A DNA stretch of 64,000 bases. Source: UBA9662 sp002729415 (GTDB lineage Bacteria; Poribacteria; WGA-4E; UBA9662). This document shows positions 18,122-27,569 of this stretch, piece after piece. Each line of letters starts with the position of its first letter. Within the stretch, counting starts at the first letter, position 1. The DNA lies in NCBI GenBank assembly GCA_002729415.1, contig PBXZ01000078.1, positions 1-64,000 on the forward strand, in the 5' to 3' direction. Both the position numbers and the translations under genes were made by a program. Under the pieces are notes generated by a model. That model had not been told where the DNA came from. It saw only the letters and a list, made by a program, of their open reading frames with translations, and searched no databases.

Positions 18122-19174
18122 CTAAGAGATATCTACCGATCTACCTGTTTCAGTGGATTGGTAAACTGCATTCATGATCTTCTGAACGTTTAATACCTCT
18201 TCAGGATCTACGGGCGAGGGAAGACCATTCCGAATGGCATCGATAAAACACCTGACCTCGGTTTCGTGACCTCCTGGCCCAGAGGGGAGCTCGATCAGAG
18301 TGTTAGCCAGTTTCCCATCACGTTGCTCAAAAACTGTATCTCCAACCACATGTACACCACCATCTGTACCTAGGATATAAGATCCACCAACGTTTTCAAT
18401 ATTAGAAGCCCATGATGTCTCAATGGTCAACATGGCTCCATTTTCAAATCGAACCGATCCAATAGCAAAATCATCGACATCAAAATTATCAACATCCCAA
18501 ACTCCCCAATCGGGATTAATGACATCATGCCGATCACCAAATTTGGTCATGGCTGATCCAAAAACTGAGATCGGTTTGGGCGCACCCATCAACCAGATAA
18601 CATGATCAATTGCATGAACTCCAATATCGAAGAGGGTACCACCACCAGACACATCCTTGCGTGTGAATCCACCCCAACTTGGAATTCCACGTCGACGCAT
18701 GGCCATCGCTCGTCCATAATATATCTGACCAAGCCTTCCACCATCAATGAGGTTTTTGAGGTACAGGGATCCGGGGCTGAAACGGGATGCCAAGCCAATC
18801 TGCAGTATTCTCTGGTGTTCCTTAGCGGCGTCTGTCATCGCTTGAGCTTCGGTAACGTTGACTGCCATTGGCTTCTCACACAATACATGACAATTGGCTT
18901 TCATGGCTGCTATAGAAGGTTCAGCATGAAAAGCATTAGGCGTGCAAACACTTACAGCCTCAATTTCATCGATTTCAAGGAGATCTTCCCAATCAGTAAA
19001 AACGTTCGATATATTAAACCGATTTGCTGCATTTTCAGCAACTTCGGGTTTAATGTCGGCAACAGCGATTACATGAACGTTTTCAATTTTCTGATAGTTC
19101 GGAATATGAACGCTGCATGCGATACCTCCCGCTCCAATAATCCCAACTTTGATCTCTTTCAAAAACTTCTCCAT
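18122..19174 (-). CDS. Gfo/Idh/MocA family oxidoreductase
   Basis: A 350-residue NAD(P)-dependent sugar oxidoreductase. The N-terminal Rossmann motif is VGIIGAGGIACSVH; the EKP motif of the family is in LCEKPMAVNV; and the catalytic-type segment GGGTLFDIGVHAIDHVIWLMG carries the conserved Asp/His pair. I chose the ATG at 19174; a TTG two codons upstream is the alternative. Family members oxidise or epimerise sugars, inositols and related compounds. It is convergent with the amidotransferase and divergent from the Wzi-like barrel gene. Confidence 0.92.
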   Translation of the reverse strand: MEKFLKEIKVGIIGAGGIACSVHIPNYQKIENVHVIAVADIKPEVAENAANRFNISNVFTDWEDLLEIDEIEAVSVCTPNAFHAEPSIAAMKANCHVLCEKPMAVNVTEAQAMTDAAKEHQRILQIGLASRFSPGSLYLKNLIDGGRLGQIYYGRAMAMRRRGIPSWGGFTRKDVSGGGTLFDIGVHAIDHVIWLMGAPKPISVFGSAMTKFGDRHDVINPDWGVWDVDNFDVDDFAIGSVRFENGAMLTIETSWASNIENVGGSYILGTDGGVHVVGDTVFEQRDGKLANTLIELPSGPGGHETEVRCFIDAIRNGLPSPVDPEEVLNVQKIMNAVYQSTETGRSVDIS

Positions 19175-19297
19175 CCGCAAAAAAAATTAACATGACTCTA
19201 ATTTGGTTATTCTAGTAGTAGCCAAAGAAAAGTTCAAGACGAAAATCTGAGTCCCGACTTGACATTTGGACTGGACATCAATTAAGCTGTCAAACCG

Positions 19298-20878
19298 ATG
19301 AGACTGAAATCTTTGATAATCATATCCATCTTCTTATCTAGCAGAGGGGTCAATGCAGACCCCAACCTTACTTTTGAATTCAATTCGTCGGCCAATCAAG
19401 TAATCGAAAAACTAGAAACGGACGGGGTCATTAATGGCCTACATCGTCACACACGCCCCTATAACCGATCAGATATAGCAAAGATTGTAGAGATTGCCCA
19501 ACGGCGAATCAAATCTGAAGAACTTGCACCTACCCAAATCCATCTTCGGCTACTACAGAAATTGGAACATCAACTCCAACTAAATCCCGACTCGAATCCG
19601 ATTGAGAAATTCCAGACGCGAAGTCTAATATCATTACGAAGTCACACCGAAAGCCCCAAGATCACACCTTCCTATCAACAAGCTCTACTCTATCAGCTTA
19701 GTCCAAAGGTGATTATCTACCAAGAATTGGAGGTAGATAACCTTTTTAATCATGCTAAATCCGCAACCAAATATCCAACCCAAGGCTCAACTGCAGGAAA
19801 AAGAATTAATCAATGGCAAGGTGATTACACCGCTGATTTCAAGCGAGCTTACCTAGACATACCTGTCACTAAAGGAACCAACTTAATCATTGGGAGAAAT
19901 CAGATCTTTTGGGGAACCGGCCGCCGACACTCAGTAGGAATATCAGATAACTCTCCGCCATTCGATCTAATATTCATTTCCAGTAATTTCTCCTCAGTAC
20001 GTGGGACAGCTTTCATTTCAAAGCTAGATCGTATGTGGCATCAGGAGAAACAACGATACTTAGCAGATCGCTATCTATCAGGACACCGCCTTGATTGGCG
20101 TCTGAGCGATCGAATTGAACTCGGGATTTCAGAAATAGTGCTTTATGGCGGTGATGCGAGAGGGCTAGAATGGTATTATCTTAATCCGATTTTGCCGTAC
20201 TACGCCAGTCAGTTCAATGCAAACACCGAGAAGGAGGGCCTGACACGCAACGATAACATCATGCTTCTTTTCGAGGGAGCCGTTCGTCCCATCAAAGGAT
20301 TGCGTATCTACGGCGAACTTTTTGTGGATGATTTTTCGTATACTGGACACGGAGACCCAAACGATTTGGCTTTTTTGACCGGTATCATATGGAATAATTT
20401 GCTAAAATCGCAGCAACTATCATTAGTCGCTGAGTATGCCCGTGTCAATCGTTGGACATACACCCATTTGGTGGAAGAAAACCAATACACGCATTTTGGC
20501 TCAATTATTGGTCACCGAATTGGAAACGATGCCGATCAACTTTACTTGGAAGCAAACTACTGGTTGAATGCTAATACAAGATTAGCTTTATTTTGCCAGT
20601 CCAATCGTAAAGGAGAAGCAAATGTGAAACATCGTTTTCGAGGAGAAAAGTATTCTGAGGTTACTTTTCCATCTGGTACGGTTGAAGGAAGGCACCAGAT
20701 TGGGTGCAATTTCAGCTTAGACCAAGCCAGCAATTGGCAATTCAATTTTCAATTTTCCCACATGATTATTCTAAACAAATATCACAAAANCNGGCCTAGG
20801 GAACATCATAGCCANCTTGCTTTCCAAATTGGCTATCAGTACGACTGGGACGCGTCCAGAACAGCTGTTTTACCTTGA
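19298..20878 (+). CDS. Wzi-like capsule assembly outer-membrane barrel
   Basis: A 526-residue exported protein. Residues 1-20 are a signal peptide (LIIISIFLSSRGVNA). A short helical N-terminal part (VIEKLETDGVINGLHRHTRPYNR) is followed by many amphipathic strands of a beta-barrel, including the family-type segments YLDIPVTKGTNLIIGRNQIFWG and GLEWYYLNPILPYY. This fits Caps_assemb_Wzi proteins, which help attach capsular polysaccharide to the outer membrane. No other capsule genes are in view. Its stop codon overlaps the -35 box of the next gene. Confidence 0.8.
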   Translation: MRLKSLIIISIFLSSRGVNADPNLTFEFNSSANQVIEKLETDGVINGLHRHTRPYNRSDIAKIVEIAQRRIKSEELAPTQIHLRLLQKLEHQLQLNPDSNPIEKFQTRSLISLRSHTESPKITPSYQQALLYQLSPKVIIYQELEVDNLFNHAKSATKYPTQGSTAGKRINQWQGDYTADFKRAYLDIPVTKGTNLIIGRNQIFWGTGRRHSVGISDNSPPFDLIFISSNFSSVRGTAFISKLDRMWHQEKQRYLADRYLSGHRLDWRLSDRIELGISEIVLYGGDARGLEWYYLNPILPYYASQFNANTEKEGLTRNDNIMLLFEGAVRPIKGLRIYGELFVDDFSYTGHGDPNDLAFLTGIIWNNLLKSQQLSLVAEYARVNRWTYTHLVEENQYTHFGSIIGHRIGNDADQLYLEANYWLNANTRLALFCQSNRKGEANVKHRFRGEKYSEVTFPSGTVEGRHQIGCNFSLDQASNWQFNFQFSHMIILNKYHKXXPREHHSXLAFQIGYQYDWDASRTAVLP

Positions 20879-20903
20879 ACTCCTCGGCACCTTGTGCTAA
20901 AAT
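20875..20903 (+). promoter_or_regulatory. Promoter of the second Gfo/Idh/MocA gene
   Basis: TTGAAC (20875-20880), 17 bases, TAAAAT (20898-20903). The -35 box overlaps the stop codon of the Wzi-like gene (TGA 20876-20878). The predicted start is near 20910, 28 bases before the ATG. Confidence 0.6.
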
Positions 20904-20937
20904 GGCGCGGGGGTAATTGAGTCTTGGAGAAGTTCTA

Positions 20938-22014
20938 ATGGATCAAATAAAAGTGGTCATTATCGGGGCAGGGAAACGGGCCTCGGAAGGGTATATCCCT
21001 ACTATTCAAACCTTGTCGGACCGATTTCATCTGGCAGCCATCCATGATATTGACCCGGATCGAGCCGCTGCCACTGGTGCGGAATTCGACATTCCATCTT
21101 ACTCCAATTTGGAAGAAATGTTTTCAAACGTCACCGCAGATTTCGCAATTATTGCCGTACCAGCACTTGAAATACATCAGGCGACAATGGACACCGCCGA
21201 ATTTGACTTGCACCTATTGGTTGAAACTCCAATATCAATCGATCTCGCGTCAGCAGATCAAATTGCGCGAATAGCTAAAATTCATAACGTCAAACTGGAG
21301 ATCGCAGAAACTTATTATCGCCGCCCACATGAAAGAATCAAACANTTAATGATTCAAGAAGATNTCTTTGGCAAGATCAACTTAGCTTACTGCCGTTTTG
21401 TCGGAAAAGGATATCATGCTGCTAGCATCTTGAGGAGTTATATTGGTTTCGGTATACCTCCAGTTCATGTTTGGGGACATCAGCAGGACTTTCAAGTACA
21501 ACCGCACACCCAATTCCCNAATGCAACNGATAAAACTGATACGGAATGCTGGCAACATGGCGTGATAGAATTTCGTGATGGTAAACGAGCAGTTTACGAT
21601 TTTACCACTCTCTCCTATGGCTCACCGCTTCGTTGGCACCGCTCCAAGGCAACCACTGAAATATATGGCGAAAAAGGGATGTGTGTTGGGCTTGAACCAA
21701 TGATACTCAACGGAGACGGCAAAACCCATCCGATTGTAATCAGAAGGCAAGAAACAGTAATTGCAGACGTAAATGTCCTAGAGGCTTACGTGGCGGAGAC
21801 AAAACCGGAGATTGTGTGGGAAAATCCATTTCGGGAATATCCATTAACAGATTCTCAGGTTGCACTTGCACTGTGTCTTACCGATCTTGAGAACGCAATC
21901 CGTAATGACACAGATTTGGAATACGGTTTTTTAAACGCGCGGACAGACAGGGAAATTGATCTTGCCATCGGAGCCTCAGCTGATAATAATGGAATAGGAA
22001 TCGAAATTCTATAA
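20938..22014 (+). CDS. Gfo/Idh/MocA family oxidoreductase
   Basis: A 358-residue NAD(P)-dependent oxidoreductase, a distant relative of the one at 18.1-19.2 kb. The Rossmann motif is VVIIGAGKRASEGYIPT. The usual EKP is replaced by VETPISIDLA, so the catalytic lysine of the family is missing and the chemistry may differ. Further along, AETYYRRPHERIK and GKINLAYCRFVG are family-like. The start at 20938 is backed by GGAG upstream; a TTG at 20917 is the longer alternative. It has its own promoter. Confidence 0.85.
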   Translation: MDQIKVVIIGAGKRASEGYIPTIQTLSDRFHLAAIHDIDPDRAAATGAEFDIPSYSNLEEMFSNVTADFAIIAVPALEIHQATMDTAEFDLHLLVETPISIDLASADQIARIAKIHNVKLEIAETYYRRPHERIKXLMIQEDXFGKINLAYCRFVGKGYHAASILRSYIGFGIPPVHVWGHQQDFQVQPHTQFXNAXDKTDTECWQHGVIEFRDGKRAVYDFTTLSYGSPLRWHRSKATTEIYGEKGMCVGLEPMILNGDGKTHPIVIRRQETVIADVNVLEAYVAETKPEIVWENPFREYPLTDSQVALALCLTDLENAIRNDTDLEYGFLNARTDREIDLAIGASADNNGIGIEIL

Positions 22015-22052
22015 AACAATCAGCAGATATCGACCTACCCAGAGATGAATTG

Positions 22053-22271
22053 ATGCGGATGCGCGGGCTCATAGTCGAATATAATCTTAACGAAGCAGCA
22101 AAGCTATTGGGAATATCAGCTGGGGTTTTGCAGACCAAAGTGGATAATGGTCACCTCTCACACTACTACAAAACTGATAAAAACGACTATGTTTTCCACG
22201 AAGCCAGCATCGAAGAAAACAAAACGCTATTATCCTGCCAGCAATTAAACCAATCTCCAGACAGAACCTAA
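22053..22271 (+). CDS. Small helix-turn-helix (excisionase/MerR-like) protein
   Basis: A 72-residue protein (TTG at 22050 is an alternative start). The pattern YNLNEAAKLLGISAGVLQTKVDNGHL followed by a YKTDKNDYVFHEASI wing resembles the HTH_17/excisionase fold, which reads DNA through a winged helix. It begins 38 bases after the oxidoreductase and may share its transcript. No integrase or phage gene is nearby, so a regulatory role is more likely than excision. It ends 5 bases before the stop of the convergent M48 gene. Confidence 0.6.
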   Translation: MRMRGLIVEYNLNEAAKLLGISAGVLQTKVDNGHLSHYYKTDKNDYVFHEASIEENKTLLSCQQLNQSPDRT

Positions 22272-22275
22272 ATTT

Positions 22276-23628
22276 TCAACCTCTATTCAAAGCAAATAAA
22301 ATACAGACCAAAATCGGAAGGGCTATAAATAGCAGTTTGACTTCCAGCAAGTAGCCTCGATAGCGCAGCGTTCGCGGATCTCCTGCCGACAAACGATTGA
22401 TGAAATCAATTCGGTTCTCGATTGATGGGTGCGTTGAGAAAATCTCAAATAGCCGTTGAATAGACTTGGGAACATGGTTATAGTGGGCCAACCGTGCTAG
22501 AGCTGATTGGAATGTTGCTGGCCTTCGCGTTGCAGTGACTGAATACAAATCCGCTTGGTATTCTAGGCGCCTCGATAAATATCGAAAAACTAGAACGAAG
22601 TAAAGAAAAAAGAAAATAATCGTTTCAAGAGAAGACAATAGCGGCAAATTCGATGGATTGATTTCAATTAGAGTTGCCATGTAAGTATAAAAAATTGCNT
22701 AGACAAAAAAATAGCACATTGAAAACACCAGATANATCAAAATATGTCNATAGCGTACATGACCAAATTCATGAGCAACAATTGTTTCAATTTCATCATC
22801 NGAAAAATATTGTAACAGCCTATCAGTAAGAAATATATTCCTTGTCCACGGTAAAAGCCCTGCAACAGCCGCATTCGCCATAGCTAGAGACTTTGTTTGC
22901 CAAACAAGAACATCTTTATATTTCACCTTGTCTCGCTCTGCTAATTGGGTAATCCTNTCCCTTAANTCTCCATTTGGCAGTGGGACGGCCGACCANACCA
23001 GTCCCAATAGTAGCGGAGAATACGCATAAGCCAACAGAACAATAACTGNCATAATCAAAAACGGGATGTAGGTATGACGATGAATTTGCTCCGGAAGATA
23101 AGCGATAAAATCCAATGCTAAAAAATAAANAAACAATGGNACCAATGGAAGAATCATCAGCTTGAAATGCGTTTCCATGTAATCACGTCGTTTCGGNTGC
23201 CGGAAAGCGACACGCTGAATTACTTCATAAAACGAGATCTCGAGTAGCATTAANGCAATAATCATTGGCATAATGGAAAAAANNAGATGCGNGGTNGTGN
23301 AACCAGACAACCTNCCGAGTAACAGGGATACAAACTCAGGNAGATTCAACCAATAAATCTGGTAGGCATAGACAACCAAAATCAGTATTTCAAAAAGGAC
23401 TNTTGATTTCTTGATAAGATATATTTTACGCGTTCGGCTACTAGGATTTATCGGTATAGTTCTTGTCGCCCACAAACCAAACAGATATGCCATAATAGCA
23501 GGACCAACCACCATGATTAGCGTAACAAGGCAAATCTGCTGGTAGTTGGTTGAGACGTGATTCTCACCGGACTCAAAAGATATCAGGAATATTAGCCCGG
23601 CAATGATAACAATGCTAATCTGACCCAT
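22276..23628 (-). CDS. M48 family membrane metallopeptidase
   Basis: A 450-residue inner-membrane protein with several N-terminal helices (ISIVIIAGLIFLISF, ICLVTLIMVVGPAIMAYLFG). The zinc motif HEFGH is in IVAHEFGHVRY, and the third ligand Glu is in LEYQADLYSV, as in M48 (HtpX/Ste24-like) peptidases. Such proteins cleave membrane or CAAX-like substrates and help envelope quality control. Many ambiguous bases occur in the membrane part. It lies one base downstream of hemW and is probably co-transcribed with it. Confidence 0.88.
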   Translation of the reverse strand: MGQISIVIIAGLIFLISFESGENHVSTNYQQICLVTLIMVVGPAIMAYLFGLWATRTIPINPSSRTRKIYLIKKSXVLFEILILVVYAYQIYWLNXPEFVSLLLXRLSGXXTXHXXFSIMPMIIXLMLLEISFYEVIQRVAFRXPKRRDYMETHFKLMILPLXPLFXYFLALDFIAYLPEQIHRHTYIPFLIMXVIVLLAYAYSPLLLGLXWSAVPLPNGXLRXRITQLAERDKVKYKDVLVWQTKSLAMANAAVAGLLPWTRNIFLTDRLLQYFXDDEIETIVAHEFGHVRYXHILXYLVFSMCYFFVXAIFYTYMATLIEINPSNLPLLSSLETIIFFFLYFVLVFRYLSRRLEYQADLYSVTATRRPATFQSALARLAHYNHVPKSIQRLFEIFSTHPSIENRIDFINRLSAGDPRTLRYRGYLLEVKLLFIALPILVCILFALNRG

Positions 23629-23629
23629 C

Positions 23630-24760
23630 TTACAAAAATTCCGTAAAGACGTAATTGGCCAACATCAACCCTCGGTCTGTCAACCTGAGATGATTGTTTG
23701 ATGTTTCAACCAGTTCGAGTTCAGCTAAATGGTTAATCGTCTGTTCAAATTCTCTGGTAATCGGTTGCCCAAAAAGTTTCTGATAACGATCAAAACAGAT
23801 TCCATCGCGCTTACGCAACCCCAAAATAATCGTTTCGGCCCTTTCTTGAATTCCAATCAAACTTTCCCTATACACGATAGGCTTTTTGACTTGGCCAACT
23901 TGTTCGATGTATTCCGGAATACCACGCACATTTGTGTAACGGCATCCATCAATATAGCCACTTGCTCCAGCCCCCAAGCCAATATACGGTCCATTATCCC
24001 AGTAAGTCAAATGATGTTTAACATCACAACCAGGCTTAGCGAAGTTGGATATCTCATAATGAAGGTACCCTGCTTGTGTCAACCTATCAATAGACAATTG
24101 GTACATATACGCTTCAAGTTCGTTATTCAGGAGCACCAGTTTACCAGCATTCCACCAATCATAAAACTTGGTCCCTTCTTCTAACGTCAGGTTGTAAGCA
24201 GAAACATGATCAGGCTCCAAATCAATGACTTTATCAAGCGAATATTGCCATTGATCAAGCGTTTGTTCTGGAAGCGCAAAGATAAGATCCAGATTGATGT
24301 TATCAAAATTGTGTTCTCGAGCTATTTGGTAACTGCTCAGCACATCATTGACAGAGTGGATGCGACCAATCTGCTGCAGAATGCCATCATCCATAGCTTG
24401 AACCCCAAAACTCAGTCGATTCACACCACTGTCACGCATTATTGCTAACTTTTCTGCGTCAATTGTACCCGGATTACACTCAATCGTAAATTCTGCATCA
24501 GTCTCAATATGAAAATTCTCCTGCAAATTCGTGAACATCTTTTTTAATGAATTCGGCGACAGAATCGATGGTGTTCCACCACCTATGAAGACGGTCTGCA
24601 GTAACACGCCCATAGGTGCATACGCGTTCATTTCAATCTGGAGTGCGTTGAGGTACGCATCTGCCTGTTCCTTGTGGAAAGAATAAGTGTTAAAGTCGCA
24701 ATAGAAACACTTAGTAGCACAGAAAGGAATATGGATATAAAGTGCGGTGGGACTACTCAT
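23630..24760 (-). CDS. hemW: HemW-like radical SAM protein (heme chaperone)
   Basis: A 376-residue radical SAM enzyme. The [4Fe-4S] motif CATKCFYCDF (CxxxCxxC) follows the start SPTALYIHIPF, the standard HemW opening, and GGGTPSILSP and LSFGVQAMDD are also HemW/HemN family segments. The length and the CxxxCxxCDF form match HemW, a heme-binding protein thought to insert heme into respiratory enzymes, rather than the true coproporphyrinogen dehydrogenase HemN. It is first of a two-gene unit with the M48 protease. The 446 bases upstream (24761-25206) hold no supported gene. Confidence 0.9.
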   Translation of the reverse strand: MSSPTALYIHIPFCATKCFYCDFNTYSFHKEQADAYLNALQIEMNAYAPMGVLLQTVFIGGGTPSILSPNSLKKMFTNLQENFHIETDAEFTIECNPGTIDAEKLAIMRDSGVNRLSFGVQAMDDGILQQIGRIHSVNDVLSSYQIAREHNFDNINLDLIFALPEQTLDQWQYSLDKVIDLEPDHVSAYNLTLEEGTKFYDWWNAGKLVLLNNELEAYMYQLSIDRLTQAGYLHYEISNFAKPGCDVKHHLTYWDNGPYIGLGAGASGYIDGCRYTNVRGIPEYIEQVGQVKKPIVYRESLIGIQERAETIILGLRKRDGICFDRYQKLFGQPITREFEQTINHLAELELVETSNNHLRLTDRGLMLANYVFTEFL

Positions 24761-25206
24761 CTGTGTTTACTCTCTTTAATCCTTAATAGGAACTAGATAT
24801 TATTCTACTATAGTTACTAAATTCAAATTACTTCGAAACCCTACACACATTATAGGAATAATATCACGTAAACATACTGAAAAGAAACCTCATACAGATC
24901 TCACCCAAAATCAGACTTGATCTAAACACAAGATTAGCTTGAACAAAATTAACGCTCCAATTTAAAATGAACTTTGCCCAACAAGCGAGGACTCATCTTC
25001 CGAAGACAATACCACCTAAAACTTACAATCTTCTTGCGAATATGCTAAACTGCCAAAGTATGTTTATGGTTCTTTTAACTTATTACATATTTTTTATTTT
25101 TAGTAAATCTAAGCAATGCTATAAAAATTGGACGACACCAAAGTTTCCAATGGTTTATTATCAATAAAACTGGCACGAGCATGAGGCTAGATAGAGACTA
25201 ACCAGC

Positions 25207-26340
25207 ATGGAATATGACATCTTACTTAAAGATGGAACTGTTATCGCTCCATCAGATGGTTTGAACGATCAGGCTGATGTTGCGATTGCTAATGGCCTGA
25301 TCACTGCAGTGTCGAAAAATATTGATCCCCAAAAAGCCGAACGGACCATTTCTGTTTCAGGTAAATATGTGGTGCCAGGACTGATTGATATCCATGCTCA
25401 TGTTTATGTGGGTGTCACAACTTGGGGCGTTTCTGCCGATTCAGCTTGCCAAACGACGGGAGTAACCACCATCGTCGACGCAGGTAGTTCCGGTTGGGCA
25501 ACTTTTCCCGGCTTTCGCAACTACATTGTGCAACCCACCCAAACACGTATATTATGCTATCTGCATATATCTGGAATTGGGTTAGTTTATGGCCCGGTGG
25601 GAGAGATGCTTGATCTTCGATACGCAGATCCCGGAAGGGTCGCAGACACAATTATTGAAAACCGCGATCTGATTGTTGGTGTTAAAGTCCGTCANGGTGG
25701 NGCTCAAGTTGGTGACAATGGAGTGGAACCTTTAAAACTAGCTATAGACGCAGCTGAGCGAGCTNGTGTCCCTATTATGTGCCATATTGGCGCTGGCGTT
25801 TCGCTTCCTGAAATCTTAAAGCTTATGAGGCCNAAAGATGTNATTACCCACTGTTTTCAAGGAATAGGAGACTCTATTCTTGATNGCAAAGGAAGAGTTA
25901 TCCCTGACGCTTGGGCAGCTCGTCAGGATGGCGTCATCTTNGATGTTGGACATGGAGGAGGAAGTTTCAGCTACGATGTTGCAAAACAGGCGATGGAGCA
26001 GGGATTCATTTCNGANGTAATTAGCACNGATTTACACACTGGTAATATCAACGGACCTGTTTATAATCTACCAACTACTTTATCAAAATTCTTACATCTN
26101 GGTCTCTCGTTGGAGGAAGTTATTGAAAAAGCAACCANCCAACCAGCCAAAGCAATTCAGCGTGATGATGAGATTGGACGGCTCAAGATTGGATCCCCCG
26201 CAGATATAACTATCTTGGATCTTTTGGATGGAGAATTCGAATTCTNTGACACTCACGGAAAAATGTTTACTGGCAACCAAAAACTAGAGGCATTNTTCAC
26301 CATTAGTCAACAAAAAATTACTGAATGTCCCGCTATTTGA
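25207..26340 (+). CDS. Metal-dependent amidohydrolase/deacetylase family protein
   Basis: A 377-residue enzyme of the amidohydrolase superfamily. The beta-strand 1 metal motif reads VPGLIDIHAHVY (HxH). Further metal ligands are probably His in VPIMCHIGAG and THCFQG, and the last Asp is in DLHTGNING. The N-terminal beta domain (YDILLKDGTVIAPSDG) and the C-terminal PADITILDL strand are typical. This branch, related to dihydroorotase and allantoinase, is annotated in many genomes as amidohydrolase/deacetylase. Ten of fourteen ambiguous bases sit at third codon positions. It stands alone on this strand. Confidence 0.88.
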   Translation: MEYDILLKDGTVIAPSDGLNDQADVAIANGLITAVSKNIDPQKAERTISVSGKYVVPGLIDIHAHVYVGVTTWGVSADSACQTTGVTTIVDAGSSGWATFPGFRNYIVQPTQTRILCYLHISGIGLVYGPVGEMLDLRYADPGRVADTIIENRDLIVGVKVRXGXAQVGDNGVEPLKLAIDAAERAXVPIMCHIGAGVSLPEILKLMRXKDXITHCFQGIGDSILDXKGRVIPDAWAARQDGVIXDVGHGGGSFSYDVAKQAMEQGFIXXVISXDLHTGNINGPVYNLPTTLSKFLHXGLSLEEVIEKATXQPAKAIQRDDEIGRLKIGSPADITILDLLDGEFEFXDTHGKMFTGNQKLEAXFTISQQKITECPAI

Positions 26341-26617
26341 AAAGTNANCCGATTTCAAATAANCGTAATCCNGCTGATGTACTTAGCAGAGAAAAAGNAA
26401 TTTTCTTGCGATTAANCATACGATTTGATCCGCTANGGCCGAAATACCAGAACAAACGGTTCTTCGAAATCAGNTAATCAAATTCATTGACCAGATNTTA
26501 ATGNGAAGAAACAAACAGAATNCCATNTAGCACTTTTTCATTGATTGGTAAATTNTTTCCGGACTAAACTACAATNCTAAGTTTACTTTGCTCTCCCTGC
26601 TAACTCTAACTCTCTAT
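26341..26617. other. Intergenic stretch with no supported gene
   Basis: AT-rich, with about a dozen ambiguous bases and no codon-phase pattern. I see no gene, tRNA or repeat. The small minus-strand ORF begins just beyond it. Confidence 0.4.
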
Positions 26618-26920
26618 TCACACTTNAACGAATTNNGCATCTGANTTTGCCGAATTTATCCATCCTTTTGATCTACTATAAGTTTTTTCAGGNTTNCCTG
26701 AAGCATCCTTCCCCAACTCAAAGTTCTCACCAAAACTTCTTATATTCAACCTTCCAGTCGGAAATACNGCATCAATNAATTTCATTTTGCAGTCATCAAT
26801 AATCCGTACCACATTCTGAATATCATNGGTATCNTCCACATCATAACCATCAATAACAACTTCGATTTTGGGTTGAAATTCAACCAATATCCTCTTGGCN
26901 CTTTTAGTCCTCTTCCTCAT
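26618..26920 (-). CDS. Small hypothetical protein (100 aa)
   Basis: A 100-residue basic, soluble protein with no recognised domain (RAKRILVEFQPKIEVVIDGYDV, then IQNVVRIIDDC, FPTGRLNIRSFGENFELG). It would be a poor call on length alone, but eight of its eleven ambiguous bases fall at third codon positions, which is the pattern of a selected coding frame. A GGAGA lies 11 bases upstream of the ATG. The last dozen residues contain several ambiguous codons, so the exact C-terminus is uncertain. Confidence 0.5.
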   Translation of the reverse strand: MRKRTKXAKRILVEFQPKIEVVIDGYDVXDTXDIQNVVRIIDDCKMKXIDXVFPTGRLNIRSFGENFELGKDASXXPEKTYSRSKGWINSAXSDXXFVXV

Positions 26921-27569
26921 CTTCAGTTAGTTCTCCTTACTATTTTGCCTAACGATTGTCAATCTTTCGTCAATTAATNANTTTCCNTAGCTAAAGGCAA
27001 AAAGCATACCAANGATAATAATATTCTCTATCGCTGATTTCTGATGATAGCTCTNGACATTANTCATGATTGGATTTCCGAGGCATTGATTTCNCAAAAA
27101 TCTTTATTTNTAAAAGCAATATTTCGNGTGNAATCTATCCAGAAACNNTCAAATTTTAGTCCTCNTTTAGCAATTAAGGGCCATTCTCCAAACCCAAATC
27201 GGAAATTATTACCGCTATTAGACAATATATTTATCTAGATAATNAAANCAACCAAAAANAATTAAAATGTACAGGGAGAATATGAGGGAAATTCTATCGA
27301 TACGATACTCTTCCAACTNGGAGCCCGNACCTCCTTCCATTTGCATTTCTTTGTTAATGACTTTCAANTAGCTGTTTGACCAAGTNTGTCTATTTAATCA
27401 ATGCNTTGACCTCAACTGGATGTCNGCACAACAAGNTTATTTCAAAACTTGGTTACNAATCCAAGTACAAATTGCAAATAAACACATTCGAAAAAGTGAT
27501 CAGCGNTTTTGGCTTGATTGATCAATCACATACGTGTTATTTTACCCACACGTATCAAGGAGATAGAAA
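26921..27569. other. Intergenic stretch with no supported gene
   Basis: About 650 bases, AT-rich and rich in ambiguous bases whose positions show no three-base period. A short ORF at 27376-27582 runs into the protease gene in another frame and is not supported. The ribosome site AAGGAG (27557-27562) of the next gene lies at its end. Confidence 0.4.

Noticed and set aside
22053..22271. Excisionase of a mobile element
   Set aside because: The HTH fold fits, but there is no integrase, attachment site or phage gene nearby, so a regulator is the safer reading.
24967..25167. 66-codon plus-strand frame before the amidohydrolase
   Set aside because: AT-rich low-complexity protein, no ribosome site and no motif.
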